Origin: Bovifimicola ammoniilytica
GTDB lineage: Bacteria > Bacillota > Clostridia > Lachnospirales > Lachnospiraceae
DNA length: 64,000 nucleotides
Direction: 5' to 3'
NCBI RefSeq assembly: GCF_025567085.1
Contig: NZ_JAOQJN010000005.1
Span: forward strand, 186,001-250,000
Part shown: positions 25,829 to 36,284 of the stretch, one piece after another
Position numbering within the stretch: the first letter of the stretch is position 1
Layout: each line of letters opens with the position of its first letter
Position numbers and translations under genes: made by a program
The notes under the pieces: generated by a model
The model's input: only the letters and a program-made list of their open reading frames with translations
Databases searched by the model: none
What the model was told of the DNA's origin: nothing

Positions 25829-28009
25829 ATGAATAATACAATATATGAAGAGAATGTGAAAGCATTTGAAATAAAATATAACAGTATATATAAATACCTT
25901 ACGGATAACGAAAATAACAGTTTATATAATATCAAGGACGTATTATGGGATATATCAGCATCAGAAGAAGATATTATGGTTATAAATAGAAATGGAAGGT
26001 TATATTATCTGAACAGCAGATATTCAGATGAAGAATTTGCTAAGAACTGGGCTAAACAGTTTGAAGGTGACAACTATAAAACCGTATATATAATTTTTGG
26101 ACTATCAAATTTCAGATGTGTAAAAGAATTGATAAAAAATGTAGGTAAAGAAAGTGCTATATTATTATATGAGCCCGACAAAAATATATTTATGAAGGCG
26201 ATTGAGAAGATTGATATTACGGATGTTATAAAAAATGACGAAGTGGTTTTATGTATTAATGGAATAAATGATGAGGTTTTTGGTGAATTTGTAGCTATTG
26301 TTATGAATAATTATGCGTTAATGAGACTTACAAAATATTGTTGTATGCCTAATTACGATAAGTTGTATCCTGAGATATGGAGAGATGTTATTAGAAATAT
26401 AAAAGAAAAATATGAAAGTGTAATACTTAGCAGAAATACAGAGATATTAATGGCATCGGAGTTTATAAGAAATAAGGTATCTACATGTAGGGATATAATC
26501 AGAGAATATTCAATAGTACAATTAAGAAAAGAGCTCTATAAGATTAAAAATATAAAAAATATTCCGGCAATAATTGTATCCGCAGGACCATCTTTGGATA
26601 AGAATATTAATGAATTGAAACAGGCGAAAGGAAAAGCATTTATATTAGTTGTGGATACGGCATTAAAAGCACTTTTAAAAAGAGATATAATACCTGATTT
26701 GATAATCACAATTGATTCGCACAAACCACCGGTATTATTTATGCATCCTAGATTCAAAGATATTCCTATGGTGGTTTGTGATTGTTCGAATTATGAGCTA
26801 TATTTATTTCACAAAGGAAAAAGGTTTTACTTTTCTGAGACTGATTCATATATATCATATATATACGAAAAGGGTACAGGTGAAAAACTATATCCGACTG
26901 AAACAGGTGGCTCCGTTGCAAATAATGCATTTTCACTTGCAAATATATTGGGATTTAAAAATATTATATTGGTGGGGCAGGATTTAGCATATACAGACAA
27001 GAAGAAACATACTACGGATGCATATGGTAATAGTGATGATAATTTATTAAAAGATAATAAGAAATATTTTGAAGTTGATGATGTATATGGAAATAAAGTA
27101 TATACTGAATCTAATATGAATCTGTATCGTAAGTGGTTTGAATCGCAGATTGTCAGATATACTGATTTGAATGTAATAGATGCTACAGAGGGTGGGGCTA
27201 AGATAGAGGGCAGTGAGATAATGACTCTCAAAGAAGCGATTGAACGAGAATGTAAAACGGATATAGATTTTGAAAAAATAATTGCAGAGATAAAACGACT
27301 AATTACTGATGAAAAGGCGGATGAAATATTACAAGAAATTGACAATATGCCTGATGATCTGTTATCTGAAAAGGATAAGCTAAAGAAATATAAACGTAAA
27401 TATGAAAAGTTAGAGGAGTTATCACGTAAGGGCAAAGTCGCAAGCAAGGAGTTTAACAAACTTGTAGAGGAAATTAATGAAATTACTGAATATATAGATA
27501 ATAAAGAACTGTTAAAATTAGCAAATGTCTATGAAAAGAATACAGAATTTGAAGTATTAGGAAATGTATATCACACTAAGGATTCAGTTAAGGATGAAAT
27601 AAGAGATATATCTAATAATGGAATAAAACTAATGGATTCATACATACGAGGAATTGATTGCCTGGTAAAAGATTTAAAAGAATGGAAGAGCAATTTAGGT
27701 GTAGAAACAGAAAAAAGTCTTATAGAATCATTATCAGCAATAGAAAATATTAATAATGCTGCCAAGAATGATGATATGAAAACAGTTAATGATAATATGA
27801 AAATCTTTTATAAAGAAATCGTTCATTGTATAAATTATATGAAAGAAAGTAACATAGATGAATGGAAGAATATAAAGGATATTCTGGATGAGATTGTTGA
27901 GAAAGACAGTCAGGCTAAGATGTATGAGATGAATGATATATTACAGAATAGGCTATGCGGACTGATGAAGAGTCTGCTTGATAGAAAAGTATATTTGACG
28001 GAGGAATAG
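25829..28009 (+). CDS. maf: Motility-associated factor (Maf) flagellin glycosyltransferase
   Basis: The 726-residue protein has the DUF115/MptE-like core typical of Maf proteins (IPAIIVSAGPSLDKNINEL, DLIITIDSHKPP, ETGGSVANNAFSLANILGF, LVGQDLAYTD). Maf enzymes transfer pseudaminic- or legionaminic-type sugars to flagellin. A long helical C-terminal third follows. It stands between flagellin and the Pse genes. GCCGATAT at 25790 looks like a SigD -10, but no matching -35 is evident. A second, shorter Maf-like gene lies at 41327. Confidence 0.9.
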   Translation: MNNTIYEENVKAFEIKYNSIYKYLTDNENNSLYNIKDVLWDISASEEDIMVINRNGRLYYLNSRYSDEEFAKNWAKQFEGDNYKTVYIIFGLSNFRCVKELIKNVGKESAILLYEPDKNIFMKAIEKIDITDVIKNDEVVLCINGINDEVFGEFVAIVMNNYALMRLTKYCCMPNYDKLYPEIWRDVIRNIKEKYESVILSRNTEILMASEFIRNKVSTCRDIIREYSIVQLRKELYKIKNIKNIPAIIVSAGPSLDKNINELKQAKGKAFILVVDTALKALLKRDIIPDLIITIDSHKPPVLFMHPRFKDIPMVVCDCSNYELYLFHKGKRFYFSETDSYISYIYEKGTGEKLYPTETGGSVANNAFSLANILGFKNIILVGQDLAYTDKKKHTTDAYGNSDDNLLKDNKKYFEVDDVYGNKVYTESNMNLYRKWFESQIVRYTDLNVIDATEGGAKIEGSEIMTLKEAIERECKTDIDFEKIIAEIKRLITDEKADEILQEIDNMPDDLLSEKDKLKKYKRKYEKLEELSRKGKVASKEFNKLVEEINEITEYIDNKELLKLANVYEKNTEFEVLGNVYHTKDSVKDEIRDISNNGIKLMDSYIRGIDCLVKDLKEWKSNLGVETEKSLIESLSAIENINNAAKNDDMKTVNDNMKIFYKEIVHCINYMKESNIDEWKNIKDILDEIVEKDSQAKMYEMNDILQNRLCGLMKSLLDRKVYLTEE

Positions 28010-28013
28010 AAAT

Positions 28014-28361
28014 ATGAGTGAAAAGGTTAGATATATGGAAGAAATACTAAATAAAATAGATGATATATATATATTATTGTGCCAGGGTGATAAGAAAGAT
28101 GGCTTTGAAAAACTCAATGGTATGATGAATGAACTCACAAATATACTTGGTAAGATACTTAATAGTAAAGAAATCTTTAGCAAGCTTGAAGTGGAATTCC
28201 CGGAAGAAGTTGTTATCCAGCAGATAAATAATCTGGCTGATGCAATTGAACATAAGGATACAATACTTCTTACGGACACGCTCAATTATGAGATAAAGAA
28301 TACATTATTATTCTATATTGATGTTATTAATGAATTGGAAAAAAACAATATTATGGTATAA
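28014..28361 (+). CDS. Small helical protein of unknown function
   Basis: The 115-residue product starts four bases after maf and has no motif I can name. It is predicted helical, acidic, without membrane segments, with a pattern like a four-helix bundle. Tight linkage to maf and pseB suggests a role in flagellin glycosylation, perhaps as a small chaperone or Maf partner (inference). Confidence 0.7.
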   Translation: MSEKVRYMEEILNKIDDIYILLCQGDKKDGFEKLNGMMNELTNILGKILNSKEIFSKLEVEFPEEVVIQQINNLADAIEHKDTILLTDTLNYEIKNTLLFYIDVINELEKNNIMV

Positions 28362-28420
28362 TAATATTAATGCGATAATATACGAGATATTTTAGAAAAT
28401 TATGAAATGAGGTACAGAAT

Positions 28421-29422
28421 ATGCTTAATGGCAAGTCTATATTAATTACAGGTGGAACAGGTTCGTTTGGAAATGAATTTACAACATATGTGTTAGAACA
28501 TTATAATCCGGAGAAGATAGTAATATATTCAAGAGATGAATTTAAACAGTTCCTTATGGCGGAGAAGTTTAAGAAATATGCTGACAAATTAAGATTTTTT
28601 ATCGGTGATGTCAGAGATGAAAGTAGATTAGAAAGAGCGTTAAATGGAATTGATTATGTAGTTCATGCGGCAGCAATGAAACAGGTGCCTGCCTGTGAAT
28701 ATAATCCATTAGAGGCAATTAAGACTAATATTGATGGTGCAACAAATGTAATTAATGCATCACTTAATAAGGGTGTGAAAAGAGTAGTTGCACTATCTAC
28801 CGATAAAGCAGTTAATCCAGTTAATCTATATGGTGGAACAAAATTAGTGTCAGATAAGTTATTTATTTCAGCTAATGCATATGCAGGTAAACAGGATATT
28901 AATTTCTCACTTGTAAGGTATGGTAATGTTGCAGGAAGTCGTGGTTCAGTAATTCCGTTCTTTGATGAATTGATTAAGAATGGTGCAAAAGAACTTCCGA
29001 TAACAGATTTCAGAATGACAAGATTCTGGATTAGCCTAGAAGAGGGTGTAAAACTTGTTATTAAAGCATTATCAGAAGCAAGAGGTGGAGAAACATTTAT
29101 TTCTAAGATTCCATCATTCAAGATAACAGATTTAGCTAAGGCAATGTTACCTGACTGTGAACTTAAAGAGGTCGGAATAAGACCAGGTGAGAAATTACAT
29201 GAGATAATGGTTACAAGAGAGGATTCATTACATACATATGAATATGATAAACATTTCATAGTATATCCTCAGGTTAACTGGTGGAATGAGAGCAAAGTAA
29301 TACCAGGTGGTAAGAAACTTGAATATGGTTTTGCTTACAGTTCAGATAATAATACTGAATGGTATTCTGTTGAAGATTTAAAGAAATTAGTAGAAGAACA
29401 GTATTATAATAAGAAACATTAA
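28421..29422 (+). CDS. pseB: UDP-GlcNAc 4,6-dehydratase (inverting) PseB
   Basis: The 333-residue SDR protein has the NAD-binding GGTGSFG, VHAAAMKQVP and the PseB-type catalytic STDKAVNPVN with YGGTK. It carries out the first step of CMP-pseudaminic acid synthesis: dehydration and C5 inversion of UDP-GlcNAc. It is followed by pseC, pseI, a cytidylyltransferase, pseG and pseH in one direction, a full pathway. Confidence 0.95.
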   Translation: MLNGKSILITGGTGSFGNEFTTYVLEHYNPEKIVIYSRDEFKQFLMAEKFKKYADKLRFFIGDVRDESRLERALNGIDYVVHAAAMKQVPACEYNPLEAIKTNIDGATNVINASLNKGVKRVVALSTDKAVNPVNLYGGTKLVSDKLFISANAYAGKQDINFSLVRYGNVAGSRGSVIPFFDELIKNGAKELPITDFRMTRFWISLEEGVKLVIKALSEARGGETFISKIPSFKITDLAKAMLPDCELKEVGIRPGEKLHEIMVTREDSLHTYEYDKHFIVYPQVNWWNESKVIPGGKKLEYGFAYSSDNNTEWYSVEDLKKLVEEQYYNKKH

Positions 29423-29458
29423 TAGATAACTAGAAGAATAGATGGAGGCTGATGCAAA

Positions 29459-30598
29459 ATGGAAGGTGCTATGCATTATATACCATATGGTCGTCAAAGT
29501 ATAAATGAAGATGACATAAAAGCTGTTGAAGAAGTGTTGAAATCAGATTTTATTACGACAGGTCCAAAGATTGCTGAATTTGAACGAAAATTTGCTGATT
29601 ATGTAGGTGCAAAATATGCAGTTGCAGTATCAAATGGTACAGCAGCACTTCATATTGCGTGTATGGCAGCAGGAATAGGTAAGGGTGACGAGGTTATTAC
29701 GACACCTATAACTTTTGCAGCATCAGCCAACTGTGCATTATATTGTGGAGCCACTCCTGTATTTGCAGATATTGACCCTGTTACATATAACATTTCACCG
29801 GAGTCAGTGGAATGCCATGTTACAGAGAGGACGAAAGCAATAATACCTGTACATTATACCGGACAGACATGTGATATGGATGCAATTCACAAGATTGCTG
29901 ATAAGTATAATCTTATCGTAATTGAAGATGCTGCACATGCTGTAGGTGCTGAATATAAGGGAAAGAAGATAGGTTCACTTTCTGATATGACAGAGTTTAG
30001 CTTTCATCCGGTAAAGCATATAACATGTGGCGAGGGTGGAATCGTTACTACGAATAGAGAAGATTTATATGAAAAATTAAAACTTTTCAGAACACATGGT
30101 ATAACAAGAGAAGAGAAGTTCTTACATAAAGTTGATGGACCATGGTATTATGAGCAGATTGACTTAGGCTATAATTACAGAATAACTGATATACAGGCAG
30201 CGCTTGGAATAAGCCAGTTAGGAAGAATAGATAAATTCTTAGAGAAACGTAAGAAGATAGCTGCAAAGTATGATGAGGCATTCAGAGACTTTAATGGTAT
30301 AGAGATACCTAAGCAGGCTGAATATAGTAATAGTGCCTATCATTTATATGTAATTAAGGTTGATAAATCGATTAGAAAAGCATTATTTGAATATCTGCGA
30401 GCTAATAATATTGGCGTAAATGTTCATTATATTCCAGTGTATACATTTCCATATTATAGAGAACATGGTTATGAGAATGTAAAATGCGAAAATGCTGAAA
30501 AACTCTATGAGTCAATAATTAGTATTCCGATTTATTATGACCTGAGTGACGAAGAACAGGATTACGTAATAGATAAGATAAAAGAGTTTATGAAATAA
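29459..30598 (+). CDS. pseC: PLP aminotransferase PseC
   Basis: The 379-residue DegT/DnrJ/EryC1-type enzyme begins with HYIPYGRQSINEDDIKAV and SDFITTGPKIAEFE, typical of PseC. The PLP Lys is in FHPVKHITCGEGG. It aminates the C4 keto sugar made by PseB. I keep the ATG at 29459, in frame; a nearer ATG at 29452 is in another frame. Confidence 0.94.
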   Translation: MEGAMHYIPYGRQSINEDDIKAVEEVLKSDFITTGPKIAEFERKFADYVGAKYAVAVSNGTAALHIACMAAGIGKGDEVITTPITFAASANCALYCGATPVFADIDPVTYNISPESVECHVTERTKAIIPVHYTGQTCDMDAIHKIADKYNLIVIEDAAHAVGAEYKGKKIGSLSDMTEFSFHPVKHITCGEGGIVTTNREDLYEKLKLFRTHGITREEKFLHKVDGPWYYEQIDLGYNYRITDIQAALGISQLGRIDKFLEKRKKIAAKYDEAFRDFNGIEIPKQAEYSNSAYHLYVIKVDKSIRKALFEYLRANNIGVNVHYIPVYTFPYYREHGYENVKCENAEKLYESIISIPIYYDLSDEEQDYVIDKIKEFMK

Positions 30599-30624
30599 AC
30601 ATTGATTGTGGAATGGAGATTAGT

Positions 30625-31671
30625 ATGAACAAAGAAATACAAATTGGACGTAAAGTAATATCTGAAAGTAGTCCTGCTTATATTGTTGCTGAGATGTCAG
30701 CAAATCATAATATGGACTTTAACCGTGCAAAGGAAATAATAAAGGCAGCAAAGGAATCAGGTGCAGATGCTGTTAAGATACAGACATACACACCGGATAC
30801 AATTACAATAGACAGCGATATGCCTGCATTTATAACGAAAGGAATCTGGGAAGGCAGGACTTTATATGAATTATATGGAAAAGCATATACTCCGTGGGAG
30901 TGGCAGAATGATTTAAAAAGTTATGCAGATGAATTAGGTATTGATTTATTCTCATCACCATTTGACCCAACAGCGGTAGATTTCCTAGAAAAGATGGATG
31001 TTCCGGCATATAAAATAGCTTCATTTGAGATAAATGATATTCCGTTAATAAAAAAGATAGCAAAACTTGGTAAACCTATTATTATTTCAACTGGGATAGC
31101 GTATCTGGAAGATATTGATTTAGCTATTCGAACATGTATAGAGGCAGGAAACGATAATGTGATTCTTCTAAAATGTATATCATCATATCCTGCACCTTAT
31201 GAAGATATGAATCTAAAAGTAATTCCTAATATGAAAGAGACGTTTGATTGCATATGTGGACTTTCAGATCATACATTGGGAACTGAAATAGCAGTTGCTG
31301 CAACTGCATTAGGCTCTAAGATGGTTGAAAAACATTTTACATTAAGACGAAGTGACGGTGGAGAAGATTCACAGTTCTCTATGGAGCCGGCTGAATTTGA
31401 GAAGATGGTTACAGAGATAAGAAATGTCGAAAAGGCATTAGGAAAAGTGTCATATATGCCAAATGCAGGTCAGATAGAAAGCAGGATATATTCACGTTCT
31501 TTATTTGTTGTTAAAGATATAAAAGCAGGTGAAGTAATTACAGAAGAAAATGTACGTTCAATAAGACCTGGAATAGGTATGCATACTAAATATTATGAAC
31601 AAATTTTAGGTCAGAAGGCAAGATGTGATATAGCTAAAGGTACTCCGATGGATTGGAAATATATAGGATAG
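30625..31671 (+). CDS. pseI: Pseudaminic acid synthase PseI
   Basis: The 348-residue protein has a NeuB-type TIM barrel (PAYIVAEMSANHNMDFNRAK, ISTGIAYLED, SDHTLG) and a C-terminal SAF antifreeze-like domain (SLFVVKDIKAGEVITEENVR). It condenses the 2,4-diacetamido hexose with phosphoenolpyruvate. Start at 30625 is chosen because ATGGAG is six bases upstream; the ATG at 30613 is that SD itself. Confidence 0.94.
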   Translation: MNKEIQIGRKVISESSPAYIVAEMSANHNMDFNRAKEIIKAAKESGADAVKIQTYTPDTITIDSDMPAFITKGIWEGRTLYELYGKAYTPWEWQNDLKSYADELGIDLFSSPFDPTAVDFLEKMDVPAYKIASFEINDIPLIKKIAKLGKPIIISTGIAYLEDIDLAIRTCIEAGNDNVILLKCISSYPAPYEDMNLKVIPNMKETFDCICGLSDHTLGTEIAVAATALGSKMVEKHFTLRRSDGGEDSQFSMEPAEFEKMVTEIRNVEKALGKVSYMPNAGQIESRIYSRSLFVVKDIKAGEVITEENVRSIRPGIGMHTKYYEQILGQKARCDIAKGTPMDWKYIG

Positions 31672-31762
31672 AAATATATGTATATAGTACAGTTTATAAG
31701 AAGCCTATCATCTAAACTAATATTATTTGATTAAAATATAAGCTAGAAATGGGAGAAAAACT

Positions 31763-33748
31763 ATGGAAGAAATGAAATATGCAGTAATAATTCAGGCAAG
31801 AATAGGGTCAACAAGATTACCGGCAAAAGTTCTAAAAAATCTGTGTGGCAAACCAGTGCTTGAACATGAACTTGAAAGAATTAAGCAGGCAAAAAAGATA
31901 GATGGTATTATAGTTGCAACAACTGACAATGAAAATAATCAGCCAATAATTGATATAGCGAACAAACAGAATGTGAATTATTTTAAGGGAAGTGAAAATG
32001 ATGTTCTGGCGCGTTATTATTATGCTGCAAAAGAATATAATGTTGAAAATATTATAAGAATTACTGCAGACTGTCCGTTGATTGATCCGCATTTGATAGA
32101 TGAAATGATAGATGTATATGAAGAAAATGCATGTGATATTATTACGAATGTTCCTGATGATAATAGCCAGATGACATATCCAAGAGGCTTAGATATAGAA
32201 ATCTTTAGAACAACGCTATTAAAAGAAGCGTTTGATAAGGCAGAAAGCAAATATGACAGAGAACATGTAACACCATATATTTATAAAAACACAGATAAAA
32301 TATACGTATATAAATATAACAAAGATTATTCAAACTACAGGTGGACTTTAGATACTCCTGAAGATTATGAACTTATTCAGAAAATATACCAGGGCTTATA
32401 TCATGGTGAACATAATTTTTATTTTAACGATGTAATCAGATATATGGAAGATAATAAAGAACTATTAAGGATTAATGATAATGTAGTTCAGAAAGGTGCA
32501 CACACATACCATAAGAATCAGAAACGTGTTATGATTCTAGGTGCAAATAATTTCCTGCTTCCATTAATTAAATGTGCAAAAAAATTAGATATGTATACAA
32601 TTGTTGCATCTCCAGATGAAAATGAACCTGGATTTGCTTATGCGGATGAAAGAGTATATGTTGATTTGCGTGATAAGGAAAAAGTATATGAAATTGCGAA
32701 AAATCTACATTTAGATGGAATAATAACAGACCAGGCGGAGACACCGGTAAAGACGGTTGCATATGTAGCTGATAAGTTAAATCTTCCGGGAATTGGAAAT
32801 GATAAGGCAGAATTATTTACAAATAAATTCTTAATGAGAGAAACATGTAGAAAAATTGGTATTGATACAATTAGATATAAATTAGTTGACAATTTAGAAG
32901 ATGCAGTTTCGTTTTATAAAACTTTAGACACAGATGCAATTATGAAGCCAATTGATAGTGCGGGCAGCAGAGGTGTTGTAAGAATTGATAAAGTAGAAAC
33001 GATTATAGAAAATTTTGAATACACTAAAAATTCATCAAAGACAGGTAATGTTATAATTGAAGAGTATATCGAAGGTAAAGAACTACTTTTAGACGGAGTT
33101 GTATTTAATGGTATATACCAGACAATTATATGTGGCGAATATATTAAGTGTGAAGTTCCAGGAGTTTTTTCTGAATATATGGGCAAATATCCTGCTGAAA
33201 TCACCCCTGAGCAATATGAAATGGTTAATAAGTTAGTAAAGAAAATAGTAGAAGGTTTTGAATTGCCTTGGGGAAGAACGCATACAGAAGTTAAGATAAA
33301 TGACAGAGGTGCATGGTTGATGGAAACAGCAGCAAGAGGCGGAGGAAGATATATTTCCTCAGGGATAGTTCCACTAATGACAGATTTTTCATCAGAGGAA
33401 TTTTTACTTAAAGCCTGCACAGGTCAATTAACTCAAATGCCTACAATTAACTCAAAGAATGTTTCGGCGGGATATGTCGCATTTTTCCTGCCAAAGGGAG
33501 AGGTTATATCTATTGATGGATTACAGGAAGCAATAGATTTGCCATATACAGGAAGTAATAACTTTGAGGATATTAAAGTAGGACTAAAAACATGTGAGTT
33601 TAAGGATAAGATAGAAGGTAAATTTATACATCTGGTTGCAAAAGATGACGAAGAATTATATCAGAGAGTATATGATATCGAAAAAACAATTAAGATTAAG
33701 GTGAAAACAGAAGATGGAATAGAAGGTCCTATCTGGAAAACAGTGTAG
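31763..33748 (+). CDS. SpsF-type cytidylyltransferase fused to ATP-grasp domain
   Basis: Residues ~5-240 are a CTP-transferase of the SpsF type (IIQARIGSTRLPAKVLKNL, RITADCPLIDP), standing where pseF is expected, so it probably activates pseudaminic acid with CTP. Residues ~250-661 are a complete ATP-grasp enzyme (VMILGANNFLLPLIK; MKPIDSAGSRGVVRI; IIEEYIEGKE; ETAARGGGRY). ATP-grasp enzymes join a carboxylate to an amine or similar group; attaching an amino acid or acyl group to the sugar is one possibility (inference). The frame runs through both domains without a break. GGGAGA precedes the ATG. Confidence 0.88.
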   Translation: MEEMKYAVIIQARIGSTRLPAKVLKNLCGKPVLEHELERIKQAKKIDGIIVATTDNENNQPIIDIANKQNVNYFKGSENDVLARYYYAAKEYNVENIIRITADCPLIDPHLIDEMIDVYEENACDIITNVPDDNSQMTYPRGLDIEIFRTTLLKEAFDKAESKYDREHVTPYIYKNTDKIYVYKYNKDYSNYRWTLDTPEDYELIQKIYQGLYHGEHNFYFNDVIRYMEDNKELLRINDNVVQKGAHTYHKNQKRVMILGANNFLLPLIKCAKKLDMYTIVASPDENEPGFAYADERVYVDLRDKEKVYEIAKNLHLDGIITDQAETPVKTVAYVADKLNLPGIGNDKAELFTNKFLMRETCRKIGIDTIRYKLVDNLEDAVSFYKTLDTDAIMKPIDSAGSRGVVRIDKVETIIENFEYTKNSSKTGNVIIEEYIEGKELLLDGVVFNGIYQTIICGEYIKCEVPGVFSEYMGKYPAEITPEQYEMVNKLVKKIVEGFELPWGRTHTEVKINDRGAWLMETAARGGGRYISSGIVPLMTDFSSEEFLLKACTGQLTQMPTINSKNVSAGYVAFFLPKGEVISIDGLQEAIDLPYTGSNNFEDIKVGLKTCEFKDKIEGKFIHLVAKDDEELYQRVYDIEKTIKIKVKTEDGIEGPIWKTV

Positions 33749-33806
33749 ATTAATAATATACTAAGATATATAATTAATTTAATTGAATAGAAATAGTTGG
33801 TGAAAT

Positions 33807-34850
33807 ATGAATAAAGAAGTATATATCAGAGTAGACGCAAATGATGTGATTGCGACAGGACATGTTATGAGGTGTTTGTCTATAGCGGAACAATTAAGAA
33901 AAAACAATGTAAATGTTACTTTTGTAACTGCTGATAATAATTCCAGTGATATAATAAGAGATAGAAACTTTTTGGTGGATATTTTGAATTCAACATGGAA
34001 TGATTTTGATAAAGAAATAGATATTATGAAAGAATATCTTATAAAGAATCAGGTAAAGTTATTAATTGTAGATTCGTATTATATAACAGCGAATTACCTG
34101 AACGTACTATCTGAATATACAAAGATTATATATATTGATGATTTGAAAAAGTTTGAATATAATGTGTCAACTGTAATTTGCGACAATCCATTTACATGTG
34201 CAAGTGATTATATTAAAATGTATAAAAATATTAAATGTCCGGAATTATTGATAGGCGGTCGATATGCTCCATTAAGAGATGAATTTAGTTATCATCCATA
34301 TGTAGTCAGAGATGAAGTTAAAAAAATTTTGATTACAACAGGTGGGACAGATGCATTTAATATAACTGGAAAACTAATATTTGAACTAAAAAAAGATAGT
34401 AAATACAAAAATATAGAGATACATGTAATAGTTGGAAGATTCAATCAACATAAAAAAGAACTTGTTGAATTACAAGAAAAAAATCCCAATATTTTTTTGC
34501 ATGAGAATGTGAATAATATTTCATATTGGATGCGTACATGTGACATTGCTGTTTCAGCAGGTGGTACAACTTTATATGAATTATGTTCATGTGGGATACC
34601 TACAGTTTGCTTATCTATTGCAGATAATCAGGATGAGACTTATATGTGGGAAAGGAAAGAATATATGCTTTATGCAGGAAATGCATGTGAGAATATCGAA
34701 AATTGTATTGAAAATTGTGTTAGCAATATTGAAAAATATTGTACAGATTTTGAATTAAGGAAAAAATCATCAAAGAGAATGCAAGGTTTAATTGATGGTT
34801 TAGGAGCTGGACGAATAGCTGAATATATCGGACGAATGTATACAGAATAA
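33807..34850 (+). CDS. pseG: UDP-sugar hydrolase PseG
   Basis: The 347-residue protein starts YIRVDANDVIATGHVMRCLS, the PseG signature with the GHVMRC active-site His, and has the GT-B type segment VSAGGTTLYELCSCGIPTV. It removes UDP from UDP-2,4-diacetamido-2,4,6-trideoxy-altrose before PseI acts. It lies in order between the cytidylyltransferase and PseH. Confidence 0.93.
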   Translation: MNKEVYIRVDANDVIATGHVMRCLSIAEQLRKNNVNVTFVTADNNSSDIIRDRNFLVDILNSTWNDFDKEIDIMKEYLIKNQVKLLIVDSYYITANYLNVLSEYTKIIYIDDLKKFEYNVSTVICDNPFTCASDYIKMYKNIKCPELLIGGRYAPLRDEFSYHPYVVRDEVKKILITTGGTDAFNITGKLIFELKKDSKYKNIEIHVIVGRFNQHKKELVELQEKNPNIFLHENVNNISYWMRTCDIAVSAGGTTLYELCSCGIPTVCLSIADNQDETYMWERKEYMLYAGNACENIENCIENCVSNIEKYCTDFELRKKSSKRMQGLIDGLGAGRIAEYIGRMYTE

Positions 34851-34904
34851 AGGACTGCTATATTAATATATAATGATACAATAAAACATATGAGGTCAAC
34901 ATAG

Positions 34905-35426
34905 ATGAATATAAATATAAGCGTTGCAAAGGATAGTGAATTTAAGGAATATTATGCTATACGATGCGAAAAATCCAATATTTATTGGAGTGGGTATCAT
35001 AATCCACCAGATTATGATATAATGAAAAAGTGCTATAGCCAAAGAACGGAAAAAGATAGATTTTCCGAAATAGGAGATAAAAGAGTATACTTTATTAGAG
35101 AAAATATTAATAATCAGGTGGTAGGTTTTATTCAATTATCAATTATGGCAGATGGAATTGAAATGGGATATGGAATTAAAGAAAAATTTCAAGGAAATCA
35201 TTATGCAACAGAAGCAATTAAGTTAGCTATTGAAGAGGCACAAAATATATCAGATAATATATATGTTAAAATTAGAGAAAATAATGTAGCATCTCAAAAG
35301 GCCGTATTAAATAATAATTTTATTCCAAGTGACAAAGTTGGAATTTCACAAAGAATTATTGGTGATGAAATAAGGCATCGAGTATGGTATTATATGAAAA
35401 AAAGATATAAAGAGATATCAAAATGA
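34905..35426 (+). CDS. pseH: GNAT acetyltransferase PseH-type
   Basis: The 173-residue GNAT protein has MGYGIKEKFQGNHYATEAIK as acetyl-CoA binding region and VKIRENNVASQKAVLNNNF. In the Pse pathway PseH N-acetylates the 4-amino sugar. Assignment rests on fold plus position at the end of the cluster; specificity for acetyl or another acyl group is not visible. Confidence 0.8.
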   Translation: MNINISVAKDSEFKEYYAIRCEKSNIYWSGYHNPPDYDIMKKCYSQRTEKDRFSEIGDKRVYFIRENINNQVVGFIQLSIMADGIEMGYGIKEKFQGNHYATEAIKLAIEEAQNISDNIYVKIRENNVASQKAVLNNNFIPSDKVGISQRIIGDEIRHRVWYYMKKRYKEISK

Positions 35427-35466
35427 ATTATTTAATAAAATAATAAAAACTTAAGGAGAAAAAATT

Positions 35467-36282
35467 ATGAAGAATAGAATACGATTTTTAGTTTTATGGG
35501 TTGGAACAAAATGTACATTAAAATGCAGAGATTGTTGTAATTTGATACCATATTTGACACAAAAATCCTATGAAGTTAATGATATAGTTGCAAATATAGA
35601 ATATATTACAGAAAATATGGATATAGAAGTATTACAAATTCAAGGGGGAGAACCGTTTACACATAAGGATATTTCAAAAGTTATAGAAATATGTGCAATG
35701 AACAGTAAAATACATAAAATAGAGATAGCAAGCAATGGAACTGTTATGCCAAGTGAAGAAGCAATCAATATTATAAGAAAATATTCTAATAAAGTTGAAA
35801 TAAGATTTTCTAAATATAAATGCACAGATGTTATACGTCAGAATATAGAAAATAAACTAAAAACTTTATATGATATAGATGTGAGAGAATATGAATTTAT
35901 ATATAACACAGGAGAATGGTATAAACTGGGGGAAGTAGATAATAAAAAGGAAAAACAATATGATATAATAAATATGACATATAGACAATGTCCAGATAAA
36001 AGTTGCTGGACATTGTCTGAAAATTATTTTGCAGGTTGTGGAAGAATGATTGCTTATTTGGAACTTAAAAACGAGAATACGACTGGAAGTAATATAATTG
36101 ATTTGAAAAAAATAAAAAATGAAGGAAAAAAATTTATTGATGAATTTCAAAGATTTGAAGAATGGTATAACACTAAAGCCTCTGAACTATGTGGATATTG
36201 CAAAATATCAGATGACTTAATCCCGGCAGCTATTCAAATGTCATTGGAAGAAATAAAAAATGAAAAGAATAAAAGGAGTTAA
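35467..36282 (+). CDS. Radical SAM protein
   Basis: The 271-residue protein has the radical SAM cluster motif CTLKCRDC (CxxxCxxC) and the GGEP motif (IQGGEPFTH). Additional Cys in the C-terminal half (QCPDKSCW, FAGCG, ELCGYC) could ligate an auxiliary iron-sulfur cluster, as in SPASM/twitch proteins. It lies between pseH and a licD-type gene in the same direction, so it may modify the flagellar sugar or lipid-like appendage. Substrate unknown. Confidence 0.82.
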   Translation: MKNRIRFLVLWVGTKCTLKCRDCCNLIPYLTQKSYEVNDIVANIEYITENMDIEVLQIQGGEPFTHKDISKVIEICAMNSKIHKIEIASNGTVMPSEEAINIIRKYSNKVEIRFSKYKCTDVIRQNIENKLKTLYDIDVREYEFIYNTGEWYKLGEVDNKKEKQYDIINMTYRQCPDKSCWTLSENYFAGCGRMIAYLELKNENTTGSNIIDLKKIKNEGKKFIDEFQRFEEWYNTKASELCGYCKISDDLIPAAIQMSLEEIKNEKNKRS

Positions 36283-36284
36283 GC

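Noticed and set aside
32914..33420. 168-residue minus-strand frame
   Set aside because: Shadow of the ATP-grasp domain on the plus strand.
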